Shown: positions 25,809 to 34,034 of the stretch, one piece after another
How positions within the stretch are numbered: the first letter of the stretch is position 1
Layout of the letters: every line of letters begins with the position of its first letter
Source: Mycolicibacterium phlei
GTDB lineage: Bacteria; Actinomycetota; Actinomycetes; Mycobacteriales; Mycobacteriaceae
NCBI RefSeq assembly: GCF_001583415.1
Contig: NZ_CP014475.1
Coordinates: forward strand, 4,216,001 to 4,280,000
Length of the DNA: 64,000 nucleotides
Reading direction: 5' to 3'
Position numbers and translations under genes: made by a program
The notes under the pieces: model-generated
What the model was told of the DNA's origin: nothing
The model's database searches: none
The model's input: the letters and a program-made list of their open reading frames with translations, nothing else

Positions 25809-26330
25809 TCAAGCCCCGGTCTTGGCGGGCGGCCGGTAGAAGATGACCAGCTGGCCGATGCCGCCGGCCAGGCCCAGCCCCAGCGAGAGGATCAGGCCCC
25901 ACCAGCCGTGCAGGTAGTCGTAGAAGCCGGTGCCGGAGAACAGCGCGTAGTCCAGGCTGAGTTTGCCCGCGCCGATCGTGGCGATGCCGACGGCGGCGGC
26001 GCCGAGCACCAGGTTGTACTCCCAGCCCTCCTTGACGATGAAGAAGCCGTTGGCCCGGTGCACCGTCCAGGCGGCGACGAGCATCAGCGCGACGAAGCCC
26101 GCGGCCGGGATCGGGGTGAGCAGGCCGACCGCCAGGCCGATGCCGGCGGCCATCTCCGTCGTGGCGGCCACCGCGGCGTGGAACCGGCCCGGCTTCATGC
26201 CCATGCTGTCGAACCAGCCGGCGGTGCCGGCGAGCCCGCCTTTTCCGAAGAACTTGTTGTAGCCGTGGGCGGCCATGGTCAGGCCGAGCACCACACGCAG
26301 GATCAGGACTCCGACGTCATACGCAGACAT
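25809..26330 (-). CDS. DoxX-family membrane protein
   Basis: A 173-residue protein with four helices: about 5-25, 50-75, 80-100 and 125-160. The start VGVLILRVVLGLTMAAHGYNKFFGKGGLAGTAGWFDSMG is characteristic of DoxX. Function is not settled for the family. It is transcribed alone, with a terminator downstream. It is distinct from the DoxX at 7914, which is shorter in its loops and lacks the HGYNKFF motif. Confidence 0.88.
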   Translation of the reverse strand: MSAYDVGVLILRVVLGLTMAAHGYNKFFGKGGLAGTAGWFDSMGMKPGRFHAAVAATTEMAAGIGLAVGLLTPIPAAGFVALMLVAAWTVHRANGFFIVKEGWEYNLVLGAAAVGIATIGAGKLSLDYALFSGTGFYDYLHGWWGLILSLGLGLAGGIGQLVIFYRPPAKTGA

Positions 26331-26382
26331 GCAACAAAATCTAGGCTATCTGTAAGGCCGAGGCCAGAGTACTTCTACGGAT

Positions 26383-27630
26383 TCAGGATCTCTCCAGAGC
26401 CGCCGCCAGCCGCGCGGTGTAGGAGTCGATGTCCGCGACGGCCGATTCGGCGGCGTGCACGCTGATCGTGACGGTGTCGCCGATTCCGTGCACACCGTGG
26501 GTCAGCCCCATCATCGGTGACAGCGCCGGGAACCCGGCGGTCAGCACCACCGCGGCGGGCCCGAACCGCAGATCGGCCGGGCCGCGGTTGACGCTGGAGA
26601 GCACCGTGTTGCCGGTGACCGTCGGCGAGCGCAGCGTCGGGTCGAACTGGCCCACGCCCCAACGCAACAGCGGACCGGGGGTGGCGGCGAACGCACGGTC
26701 GGCGGCGGCCATCGCCGGATGTGCGGCCCGGCGCCGCCGCAGCTCCAGTTCGTCGGCGATGCGGGCGGCCCGCTGCGCGAACGGCAGCTCCGGGTGCAGG
26801 CCGACGGCGACGTTGCCGAAGTGGTTGTGCGCGTGGCGCGGTCCGCTCTTGGTCATCGGCACCTCCGCGCCCAGCCGCGACGGGTCCTCCCCCAGTTCGC
26901 GCAGGTGGCCGGCCAGCGCATCGGCCACCGCGGCGAGCACCCCGACGGTCACCGTCGGGCCCGCAATCCGCGCACGCCGCCGCACCACCGTGCGGATGCG
27001 CCGCTGGCCCTCCGGCCGGTTGTTGCACGATCGCACGGGGCACGAATCCGGCGGTGGCGCAACGACTCCGACGGCGGTGTCGCGGACCAGCTGCCGGTGG
27101 GTGCGCGCCGCTCGGTAGGCCCGCCACGGCAGCGTCAGCGCCTCCAGCGGCCGCGGCGGCGCCACGGGTGCGACGGGTGCGTCGCGGCCGAACAGCCACG
27201 CCGCCAGCGCCGAGGAGCGCACCCCGTCGGCCAGCGCGTGCGCCACCTGCAGGACGGCGACCACCCCGGCGCCCGCCTCCGGAATGTCGCTGACGTCGGG
27301 GAAGACGTGCAGCCGCCACGCCGCGATCCGGGGATCGAGCTGGTCGTCGGTCAGCCGCGCGACCGCGGTCAGCAGCTCCGGCCAGCCGAGGCCGCCGGCG
27401 TGGACGACGAACTGGTCCGCCGCGACGTCGCCGCGCACCCACCTCGGGTAGCCGATCCCGCCGTCGTGCACGCGCAGTCGCAGCTCCGGGCACGACAGCG
27501 CGCGCTCGCGCAGCCGGTCGAGGGGCGGGTCGGGCACCGGTCCGCCGAACGCGTAGAGCAGGAACTGGTCGCTGGGGATCTTCGCCGCCATCCAGTAGGT
27601 CTGCGCGTCCACCGCGGCCATCCGGCCCAT
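26383..27630 (-). CDS. WS/DGAT-like acyltransferase
   Basis: This 415-residue protein has the two-domain layout of wax-ester synthase/diacylglycerol acyltransferases. The active-site motif HHxxxDG is present as VAHALADG near residue 135; the second, catalytic His and Asp-Gly are kept but the first His is Ala. The C-terminal half has a SSVNRGPADL-type motif (usually SNVPGP). Such enzymes acylate fatty alcohols or diacylglycerol in mycobacteria; the altered motif means activity is not assured. The start could be the fourth codon ATG at 27621. It follows the hydrolase by 10 bp. Confidence 0.82.
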   Translation of the reverse strand: MGRMAAVDAQTYWMAAKIPSDQFLLYAFGGPVPDPPLDRLRERALSCPELRLRVHDGGIGYPRWVRGDVAADQFVVHAGGLGWPELLTAVARLTDDQLDPRIAAWRLHVFPDVSDIPEAGAGVVAVLQVAHALADGVRSSALAAWLFGRDAPVAPVAPPRPLEALTLPWRAYRAARTHRQLVRDTAVGVVAPPPDSCPVRSCNNRPEGQRRIRTVVRRRARIAGPTVTVGVLAAVADALAGHLRELGEDPSRLGAEVPMTKSGPRHAHNHFGNVAVGLHPELPFAQRAARIADELELRRRRAAHPAMAAADRAFAATPGPLLRWGVGQFDPTLRSPTVTGNTVLSSVNRGPADLRFGPAAVVLTAGFPALSPMMGLTHGVHGIGDTVTISVHAAESAVADIDSYTARLAAALERS

Positions 27631-27640
27631 GACGGCCTGC

Positions 27641-28543
27641 CTAGTTGCGGCCGATGAAGTCGACGATGTGCGCGGCGACCTCGGCGGGCTGTTCGAGCTG
27701 CAGGAAGTGCCCGGCGCCGGCGACGGTGGCGACCCGGCTGCCCTCGGGCAGCACCCTTGCCACCCAGTGCCGGTAGTCCGCGGAGGCGCAGCCGTCGTCG
27801 AGGCCGTGCAGGTACAGCGTCGGCAGCCGCGGCGCCGACAGCCAGTGCTGGTGCAGTTCGGCGTAGCGGGCCGGCGGACGGGTGTTGCGCACGGTGGCGC
27901 GGTAGTAGCCGAGCGCGGCGCGCCAGTGCTCGGGTGCGCCGATCGCGTCGACGACGTGGGCGACGTCCTCGGTGGCGTCGTAGCCGGGTGACCACTGCCG
28001 CCACAGCCGCGGCACCACCCAGTCGGCGGAGCGCTCGGGCAGGCCGGGCAGCTGGAAGTACATGATGTACCAGCTGCGCAGCAGCTGACGCGGTAGCTGG
28101 GCGGCCAGTCGCGGCCCGTCGGGCACGCGGCCGAGCGGCCGGAACGCCGCCGCCGGGGGCACCGACATGATCACGGCCCGGCGGAACGGGCCGTCGGGCA
28201 TGGCGGCCAGCCCGGCGCCTGCGATGGCACCCCAGTCGTGGCCGATGAACACGTCGCGGCCGGTCGGGCCGGCGGCGTCGAGGACGCGCAGCGCGTCGTC
28301 CATCAGCGCGCCCACGTGGTAGCTGCCGTCGGCGGCCGTCGTCGACGGTGCGTAGCCGCGCATGAACGGGGCGACGACGCGCCATCCGGCGTCGACGAGC
28401 AGCGGCGCGATCCTGCGCCAGCCGTGTGCGGTGTCGGGAAACCCGTGCAGGCACAACGCGATCGGCGCGCCGGGGGCACCCCACGACAGGGCGCGCAGGC
28501 GTACGCCCGGCGCGTCGACGTCGATCAGCTCGGGTTCGGCCAC
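27641..28543 (-). CDS. Alpha/beta hydrolase, epoxide-hydrolase/haloalkane-dehalogenase type
   Basis: A 300-residue hydrolase with oxyanion motif LHGFPD (about residue 33), nucleophile elbow FIGHDWGA with Asp as nucleophile (about 100), and the C-terminal GAGHFLQLEQP catalytic His. Asp at the elbow with the HGFPD motif points to epoxide hydrolase rather than esterase. Cap-domain tyrosines needed for epoxide opening cannot be placed reliably. The GTG start lies a few bases from the Mce-associated gene's stop. Confidence 0.87.
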   Translation of the reverse strand: MAEPELIDVDAPGVRLRALSWGAPGAPIALCLHGFPDTAHGWRRIAPLLVDAGWRVVAPFMRGYAPSTTAADGSYHVGALMDDALRVLDAAGPTGRDVFIGHDWGAIAGAGLAAMPDGPFRRAVIMSVPPAAAFRPLGRVPDGPRLAAQLPRQLLRSWYIMYFQLPGLPERSADWVVPRLWRQWSPGYDATEDVAHVVDAIGAPEHWRAALGYYRATVRNTRPPARYAELHQHWLSAPRLPTLYLHGLDDGCASADYRHWVARVLPEGSRVATVAGAGHFLQLEQPAEVAAHIVDFIGRN

Positions 28544-28550
28544 GGGCCGG

Positions 28551-29210
28551 TTACACCGGGTCGAACTTGGAGATCAGCCAGCGGCCGTCGATCTTCTCCA
28601 GGGTGACCCGCACGCTGGACGCGGTGTCGGTCGGGGCGTCCTGCCCGACGACGACGGTCTGGTTGACGAACACCAGTACCACGGCCTCGTTCGGGGTGGC
28701 CGACACCGAGGCCGCCGCGGGCACCGAGGCGACCGCGGAGATCCGCTTCTCCTTGGCGCCCGGGATGACGACGTCGTTGATCAGGCCGGTGTAGGACTCC
28801 TCGAAGTCGCCGGTGAGCAGCTTGCGGGCGTCGTTGAGCTGCTGTTCGACGGTGTCGGGCTGGTAGGACAGCATCGCGACCGTGCTGTCCTTGGCCACCT
28901 GCACCGACTCGATGCGGGCCACTTCGGAGTCGCGGACGGAGTTGTCCACCCACTTGAGGTATCCGGCCGCGCCCGCCAGCAGCAGCGCCAGGGCGGGCAG
29001 GAGGCCGAAGACGGCGACCCGGGCCCAGCTGATCCCGCGCGTGGGCTGGGCGGGCTGGGTCACCGCGGCGGTCTCGGCAGCCAGGGTCTCAGCGGCCTGG
29101 GTCTCAGCGGCCTGGGTGTCCTCGACGGAGGACTTGGTCAACTCCACCGCCTGGGTCTCCTGCTGGGCGTCGGTTGCCGCGTTCTCGGTCACGGGGTCTT
29201 TTTCGCTCAC
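28551..29210 (-). CDS. Orphan Mce-associated membrane protein (second of pair)
   Basis: A 219-residue protein with a low-complexity acidic N-terminus (about 1-55, with QAAET repeats), one membrane helix (about 62-88) and an exported C-terminal NTF2-like domain. This is the layout of Mas/Omam proteins that stabilise Mce importers (OmamA is the characterised example). The GTG start overlaps the stop of the upstream paralogue by 4 bp. Size and pairing resemble Rv1362c/Rv1363c. It lies 21 kb from the mce operon here, so a dedicated partnership is not assured. Confidence 0.85.
   Translation of the reverse strand: MSEKDPVTENAATDAQQETQAVELTKSSVEDTQAAETQAAETLAAETAAVTQPAQPTRGISWARVAVFGLLPALALLLAGAAGYLKWVDNSVRDSEVARIESVQVAKDSTVAMLSYQPDTVEQQLNDARKLLTGDFEESYTGLINDVVIPGAKEKRISAVASVPAAASVSATPNEAVVLVFVNQTVVVGQDAPTDTASSVRVTLEKIDGRWLISKFDPV
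29070..29117 (-). repeat. Three 15-bp tandem repeats encoding TQAAE units
   Basis: Inside the Mce-associated gene, three consecutive in-frame copies encode TQAAE-TQAAE-TLAAE at about residues 32-46 of the cytoplasmic tail. The unit is a multiple of three, so copy number can vary without frame loss. Confidence 0.8.
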
Positions 29211-29890
29211 GGGACGAACTCCACATTCGAGACCTTGGCCTCATTGTCGCCGGTCTTCTGCACGGTGATCCGCATCCGCCAGGACCGCGGCTGCTGTTCC
29301 GGGGCGCCGGCGTTGGTGGTGTTGACGGTGACCGCCACCAGGACCCGGCCCTCGTTGTCGTCGGAGGCCTCCAGGCCGGCCTCGGTGATGTTGCCCTCCG
29401 ACTTGGACTGCGCCTGCTTGACGACCTGGATGAACGGGTCGGCGCGCTTCTGGAAGTCGTCGTAGAAGGTGCCGGTCGAGGAGTCCAGCACCCGCTGCAC
29501 GTCGGCCTCGGCGGTCTCGTGGTTGATGGTGGTCAGGTTCAGCGCACCCTGGCGCCCCACCTGCAGGAAGAGGTTGCGCAGATCCTCCGCCTGGCGTGAC
29601 TCGTAGGCGCGGTAGCCCAGCCAGCCGGTCAGACCGCCGAGCGCGAGCACGAGCACCAGCCCGGCGACGGCGGCCAGCTTGACCACCGACCCCGGCTTGC
29701 CGGCCTTCTCGACCTTGTCGGTGGTCTCAGCCTCGGGCTTGGTCTCGGCGTCGTAGTCTTCGGCGGGCTCGGTGGCCACCACCTCGGTGTCGGTCGCTGC
29801 CTCGGTCTTCGTGTCCTCGGGACCCTTCTCCGTGGCGTCGACCTCGCTGGTCGACTCCTCCCCCTCGTCGGGGGTCTTCTCGTCTGCCAT
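29207..29890 (-). CDS. Orphan Mce-associated membrane protein (first of pair)
   Basis: A 227-residue paralogue of the next gene. It has a highly acidic cytoplasmic tail (residues 1-70, rich in Glu, Thr and Asp), a single helix (about 74-98, VVKLAAVAGLVLVLALGGLTGWLGY) and an external domain ending in VSNVEFVP. The pair is translationally coupled by a 4-bp overlap. Orphan Mce-associated proteins act with Mce complexes in other mycobacteria. No mce gene is adjacent, but a complete mce operon lies downstream in the window. Confidence 0.85.
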   Translation of the reverse strand: MADEKTPDEGEESTSEVDATEKGPEDTKTEAATDTEVVATEPAEDYDAETKPEAETTDKVEKAGKPGSVVKLAAVAGLVLVLALGGLTGWLGYRAYESRQAEDLRNLFLQVGRQGALNLTTINHETAEADVQRVLDSSTGTFYDDFQKRADPFIQVVKQAQSKSEGNITEAGLEASDDNEGRVLVAVTVNTTNAGAPEQQPRSWRMRITVQKTGDNEAKVSNVEFVP

Positions 29891-29987
29891 CTATATGTTC
29901 CTCAGCGGCCGGGGGCCAGATCGGGGTCGGTTGTCCAGGTTGATGTGACCTGTAGCCGACACGATAGCGTCGCCGGTCACACTCTCT

Positions 29988-31433
29988 TCACACGCACGCC
30001 CGCAACCGCGCCTCGCGCAGCTCACCCCGCGCAACCTTGCCCATGGCGTTGCGGGGCAGGGCCGCGATGACGAACTCGTCGGGCACCTTGCCGCGTGCGA
30101 GCACTTCGCGGGCCCGCGACCGCAGCCTCTCGGGCTCCACCACCATCCCGGGTGCGGGCTCCACGAATGCGATGATCCGCTGTCCCAGCCGCTCGTCGGG
30201 TTCCCCGAGCACCGCGCTGTCGCGGATCTCGGCCAGTCGGCCGAGCACGCTCTCGATCTCGGCGGCGTTGACGTTGACGCCGCCGCGGACGATCACATCG
30301 GCCTGCCGGCCGGTGACGTGCACTTCGCCGTCGGCGTCGACCCAGCCCCGGTCGCCGGTGCGCAGCCGGGTGTCGGGGCGCGGCTGCAGCCCGGTCTGCG
30401 TCCACGTGCCGACGGCGGGGCGGTACATGCCCGCCCACGGTCCGGTCTCGGCGGCGGAGACGACGAGCTCCCCCTCGGTACCGGCGGGCAGCGGGTTGCC
30501 GGTGTCGTCGCACGCCTCGACGCGGACGTGCGGTAGCGGTCGTCCGCTGCCGCCTTCGACGTGTGCCCGGTCAGGGGACTCGATGCACACCACGGCCGGC
30601 GCCTCGGTCATGCCGTAGCTGCCGATCAGGCGCACCCCGAATTTGGCCTCGAACGCCGCGCGCAGCTCCTCGGAGAGCCCCGCCGCGCCGGTTCCGGCGA
30701 TCCGCACGCTCGACAGCGCGTCCGGGCTGATCGTGTCGTCGTGGAGCATGTCGTAGATGGTGGTGGGCACCAGCGCGTTCAGCCGGGTCAGCTTCCACCG
30801 CTCGCACGCCGCGGCCACCCCGGATGCGTTCATGCGTTGCACCGGGACACAGGTCGCGCCGGCGAACAGGGTTTGCAGCGCACCGACGACGATCAGGTTG
30901 TGGATGCTCATCGGCAGGCTCACGCCGACGCGGTCGTCGCCGCGCACCTGGGCTTGCGCGGACACCGCCGCGGTCAGCGACACCGCCGCACGGTTGTGCA
31001 CGACGGCCTTCGGGGTTCCCGTCGTCCCGCTGGAGAAGCCGATGGCACACGGCGTCTGCGGGTCGGGCGGCTCGCCGTCCCAGGGTGCGGGATCGGCGAC
31101 GAGCTCACTCAGCGTCTCAGGGGTGACGGTCAGTACGGGCCGCACCAGTGCGCATTGCCGGTCGCGTTCGGCTTGTGGCGCAGCGGGATTGAGACCCACC
31201 CAGATCGCCCCCACGCACGCGCACGCCAGGTACAACTGCACCGCGGCCGCGCAGTTGGGCAGCATGACCGCCACCCGGTCACCGGAGCGCACGCCCTGTC
31301 GGGTGAGCGCCCCGGCCAGGCCCCGTACCGACGGCCCCAACTCGGCGTAGGAGACCGACCGCTCGCCGTCGTCGAGCGCGATCCCGGGTCGCCCGGGCTC
31401 GTCGAGCAGCGTGAGAATATCCGGCATCGACAT
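29988..31433 (-). CDS. Acyl-CoA synthetase (FadD-type)
   Basis: This 481-residue adenylate-forming enzyme has the P-loop FSSGTTGTPKAVVH (about residue 150), GSYGMTEAP (about 280), RTGDRGWVDADGEVHVTGR and the terminal Lys motif NAMGKVARGEL. It activates a carboxylate to its CoA ester via an adenylate; the substrate is unknown. I start at the ATG two bases after the crotonase stop; the frame continues upstream as a shadow. It is third in the ferredoxin-crotonase-FadD operon. Confidence 0.92.
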   Translation of the reverse strand: MSMPDILTLLDEPGRPGIALDDGERSVSYAELGPSVRGLAGALTRQGVRSGDRVAVMLPNCAAAVQLYLACACVGAIWVGLNPAAPQAERDRQCALVRPVLTVTPETLSELVADPAPWDGEPPDPQTPCAIGFSSGTTGTPKAVVHNRAAVSLTAAVSAQAQVRGDDRVGVSLPMSIHNLIVVGALQTLFAGATCVPVQRMNASGVAAACERWKLTRLNALVPTTIYDMLHDDTISPDALSSVRIAGTGAAGLSEELRAAFEAKFGVRLIGSYGMTEAPAVVCIESPDRAHVEGGSGRPLPHVRVEACDDTGNPLPAGTEGELVVSAAETGPWAGMYRPAVGTWTQTGLQPRPDTRLRTGDRGWVDADGEVHVTGRQADVIVRGGVNVNAAEIESVLGRLAEIRDSAVLGEPDERLGQRIIAFVEPAPGMVVEPERLRSRAREVLARGKVPDEFVIAALPRNAMGKVARGELREARLRACV

Positions 31434-31435
31434 CG

Positions 31436-32233
31436 CTAGTCGGTCTTCCACCGCGGTGGACGCTTCTCGGCGAACGCGCGGAACCCTTCCGTGTAATCCG
31501 GGTGGTGCCACTGGGTCTTCACCAGACTGAAGCCGTATTCGACGGCCTGGGTGTAGGGCATCTCGAGCGAACTCCAGACCGCCTGCTGGGTCAGCGACAC
31601 CGCGTGCGGCGAGTTCGCGGTGATGTCGCGCGCGATCTGCCCTGCCACGGTCATCAACTGGTCGGGTTCGGTCAGTTCGTCAACCAGGCCCAGCTGATAC
31701 GCGCGCTCGGCGGGTAACCGGAAGTTGCGCCCCTGCAACGACATCCGCAGCGCGGTGCCGAGCGGAAGCCGTTTGGCCAGCCCCACGTTCTCGGGCCCGC
31801 CCACCATGCCGACGTTGACGTGGCTGTCGAGGAACACCGCGTTGGTGGAGGCGACGACGATGTCGGCGTCGACGACGAAGTCCAGGCCCGCGCCGACCAC
31901 CAATCCGTTGACCGCGCAGACGGTCGGCTTCCAGACGCCGTGGTGGCGGGCGGTCAGCCCGATGTCCTGGCTGACCCGGCCGAGACCGACGCCGACACCG
32001 CCGCGCTCGTTGACCCCGTTCAGGTCGGCCCCGGTGCAGAAGTGCTTGGGCCCACTGCCGGTGATCACCACGCAACGGATGTCGGCGTCGTCGGCGACGC
32101 GCCGCCAGAAGTCCTGAAACCACGTCAGCATCGACGGCGTCATGGAGTTGGCGCGGTCCGGCCGGTTGATGGTGACGTACGCGACGTGGTCGGTGACGTC
32201 GAGCAGAACCTCGTCGTCGGGCGTGGTGTTCAT
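31436..32233 (-). CDS. Enoyl-CoA hydratase/isomerase family protein
   Basis: A 265-residue crotonase with the oxyanion segments FCTGADLNGV and NGLVVGAGLDFVVDAD. At the usual Glu positions it has Asp (GAGLD) and His (LDSHVNVG), so it is not a standard hydratase. It may be an isomerase or hydrolase, or handle a bulky ring-derived CoA ester. It starts at the ATG 40 bp after the ferredoxin stop and is followed by the FadD gene after 2 bp, so all three are likely co-transcribed. Confidence 0.88.
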   Translation of the reverse strand: MNTTPDDEVLLDVTDHVAYVTINRPDRANSMTPSMLTWFQDFWRRVADDADIRCVVITGSGPKHFCTGADLNGVNERGGVGVGLGRVSQDIGLTARHHGVWKPTVCAVNGLVVGAGLDFVVDADIVVASTNAVFLDSHVNVGMVGGPENVGLAKRLPLGTALRMSLQGRNFRLPAERAYQLGLVDELTEPDQLMTVAGQIARDITANSPHAVSLTQQAVWSSLEMPYTQAVEYGFSLVKTQWHHPDYTEGFRAFAEKRPPRWKTD

Positions 32234-32273
32234 GCTGGTCCTTCCCCGTATGGCTGGCTCGCAGATGGCCGTC

Positions 32274-32468
32274 TCAGTCGGCGTCGAGGTGCAGCGCCTG
32301 TTCAGGGCACGACTGCACCCCCAGGCGGGCGGCCGCCTCGTCAGACGGTGACACCTCGTGGTCGCGCAGCGCCGAGTAGCCGTCGTCGTCGAGGGGAAAC
32401 AACCTGGCGTCGACGCCATGGCACAGCGCATGACCGGCGCAGGCGGACTTGTCGAGTCGGATTCTCAT
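32274..32468 (-). CDS. P450-type [3Fe-4S]/[4Fe-4S] ferredoxin
   Basis: A 64-residue ferredoxin with C10-x2-H13-x2-C16 and C54-Pro. This is the Cys-Cys-Cys set with His in place of the usual second Cys, found in mycobacterial ferredoxins that serve cytochromes P450. It should carry one low-potential cluster and transfer single electrons. No P450 or ferredoxin reductase gene is present in the window, so its partner is elsewhere or is not a P450. It is first in the operon with the crotonase and FadD. M. tuberculosis fdxD (Rv3503c) also lies in a lipid-catabolic mce4 region. Confidence 0.92.
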   Translation of the reverse strand: MRIRLDKSACAGHALCHGVDARLFPLDDDGYSALRDHEVSPSDEAAARLGVQSCPEQALHLDAD

Positions 32469-32490
32469 CGCTTCGCCTCTCCTGGTGACT

Positions 32491-32556
32491 CGCGGTAAAC
32501 CGCGGCTTGTCCGACGGTAGCCTCCGGATCGGCGAGATGTACTGCGCTACAGCGCA
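32491..32556. promoter_or_regulatory. Two 6-2-6 palindromes upstream of the ferredoxin operon
   Basis: cgcggt-aa-accgcg (32491-32504) and tgcgct-ac-agcgca (32543-32556) are perfect 14-bp inverted repeats with centres 52 bp apart, about five helical turns. They occupy the 183-bp gap between the ferredoxin start and the end of the TetR gene at 32652. They are good operator candidates for a TetR dimer pair, though not the same sequence. Confidence 0.5.
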
Positions 32557-32651
32557 AACGACGATTTCAGCAATTCACTTTCGCGGTGCATCCGCCGGCG
32601 AAAACGGAATGACCGCTCCGCTCGACGAGCCGGTGAGAACCGCCTTTTCAG

Positions 32652-33242
32652 TCAGCCGATCTCGGTCCAGACCCCGCGCGCGTCCTCGACGATCTCGTCG
32701 AGCTCGCGGGACTGGTCGTGGATGACCCAGTGCTCGAGGACCGTGCTGGCGTAGTTGACCAGCAGAGCGGCCAGCACAGATGCCCGCAGGCCGCCCTCCT
32801 GGTCGCCGATCCGCTGCGCGACGAGCGGCACCAGCAGGTCCTGGGCGCGGCGCACGCCGGCCAGCCAGCGGGCCTTCAGCGCCGGGTCGGCCAGCATGAT
32901 CTTCACGGTCCGCCGGGTGTCACCCGCGGAGTGTCCCCATGCGTGCACCAGGGCGGCGCCCGCGGACACCGCCAGCGACTCGTCGTCGGGCCTGCGCTCG
33001 AACTCCTCCAGAAACTTGCTGGTGTCCTCCTCGAGGAGCGCGTTGAGCGCCTCTTCCTTGATCGGACAGTGGCGGTAGAACGTGCGCAACGAGATTCCCG
33101 CGGCGACCGCGATCTGTTCGGCGGTGGTGTTGGCGACACCCTGCCGCTCGAAGAGTTCCGCGGCGCGCAGGGCGATGTCGCGTCGCACCGACGCGCGTCG
33201 CCGCTCACGAAGCCCCTGCGGGGGCGCCCCGTCCGCTGCCAT
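32652..33242 (-). CDS. TetR/AcrR-family regulator
   Basis: A 196-residue regulator with an N-terminal HTH (about residues 15-60: VANTTAEQIAVAAGISLRTFYRHC) and a C-terminal ligand domain with MLADPALKARWLAG, resembling the mycobacterial TetR_C group. I chose ATG 33242, with gggagg a few bases upstream; a TTG one codon earlier is possible. It lies upstream of the ferredoxin operon and divergent from a second TetR gene, so it probably controls one or both. Confidence 0.9.
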   Translation of the reverse strand: MAADGAPPQGLRERRRASVRRDIALRAAELFERQGVANTTAEQIAVAAGISLRTFYRHCPIKEEALNALLEEDTSKFLEEFERRPDDESLAVSAGAALVHAWGHSAGDTRRTVKIMLADPALKARWLAGVRRAQDLLVPLVAQRIGDQEGGLRASVLAALLVNYASTVLEHWVIHDQSRELDEIVEDARGVWTEIG

Positions 33243-33283
33243 CAACCCTCCCTCGGGGCTTCATCCTGCCATTTCCATCTTAG

Positions 33284-33316
33284 TGACAAATCGTGTCAAG
33301 TTGGCATACCATGCCA
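33284..33316. promoter_or_regulatory. Twin palindromes between two divergent TetR genes
   Basis: tgaca-aatcg-tgtca (33284-33298) and tggcat-acc-atgcca (33302-33316) are perfect inverted repeats with centres 18 bp apart. They fill most of the AT-richer 111-bp gap between the TetR genes at 33242 (minus) and 33354 (plus). They are strong candidates for the binding sites of one or both regulators, which would then be autoregulated. Confidence 0.6.
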
Positions 33317-33353
33317 CAAACCTCATGGCCGAGCCGACAGAGAAGGGGCTTCC

Positions 33354-34034
33354 ATGACCGCACCAGTGCTCATCGCCAGCTCAGCTCCCCCGCTTCGGGA
33401 TCAGGCGGGCGCGCGACGCCGCAAGGTGAGCGACGCCCGTATGGAACGGCTCCTTCTGCTCGACGCCGCGATGCGCGTGCTGGAGCGGACGGGTTGGTGG
33501 GGGTTCAAGGTCGACAGCGTTCTGCGTCAGGCAAGACTGTCGACGCGCAGCTTCTACCGGCACTTCGAGAAGAAGAACGACCTGCTGCTCGCGCTTCTTG
33601 AACACGAGATCAACGGTGTCACAGTCCATATCGAAAGACTGACCGCTGCGGCCTTTACCCCGACCGACAAGATCACCGCCTATGTCACGGCGATCGTCGA
33701 CACGGCGTACCGGCCGGATCTCGCCAAGCGCGCCGCGCTGTTCGCGACCCAGTGGCGGGAGTTGCAGCAGCACTACCCCGACGCGCTGCGCCGCTGCCGG
33801 GCCGGGTTGATCGCCCCACTCGAGAATGCCATCCGCGCCGGGCAGGCCACCGGCGATTTCCGCGTCGAGGATTCCGCGGCCACCGCACAGGTCATCTTCT
33901 CGCTGGTCTCCGGCATGACGGCCGACGAGGTGACCCTGGGATGCGAGACACCGCGCACCGAGTTCGAAGGCACCATCATGCCGTTCGTCGCGCGAGCGCT
34001 GGGCCTCGATGACGCCGGATGTCAACGCTGTTGA
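33354..34034 (+). CDS. TetR-family regulator, paralogue of 35105-35719
   Basis: A 226-residue regulator with a basic N-terminal arm (GARRRKVSDARMERLL) and an HTH at about residues 35-85 containing GWWGFKVDSVLRQARLSTRS and YRHFEKKNDLLLALLEHE. It starts at ATG 33354 with agaagggg just upstream. The HTH is nearly identical to that of the gene at 35105, so the two proteins may bind overlapping sites or form heterodimers. Ligand unknown; an acyl-CoA is plausible. Its end overlaps the convergent NMO-like gene by 13 bp. Confidence 0.9.
   Translation: MTAPVLIASSAPPLRDQAGARRRKVSDARMERLLLLDAAMRVLERTGWWGFKVDSVLRQARLSTRSFYRHFEKKNDLLLALLEHEINGVTVHIERLTAAAFTPTDKITAYVTAIVDTAYRPDLAKRAALFATQWRELQQHYPDALRRCRAGLIAPLENAIRAGQATGDFRVEDSAATAQVIFSLVSGMTADEVTLGCETPRTEFEGTIMPFVARALGLDDAGCQRC

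Noticed and set aside
33324..33356. Short ATG ORF (MAEPTEKGLP) just upstream of the TetR at 33354
   Set aside because: It overlaps the ribosome site region of the TetR gene and has no ribosome site of its own; probably chance.
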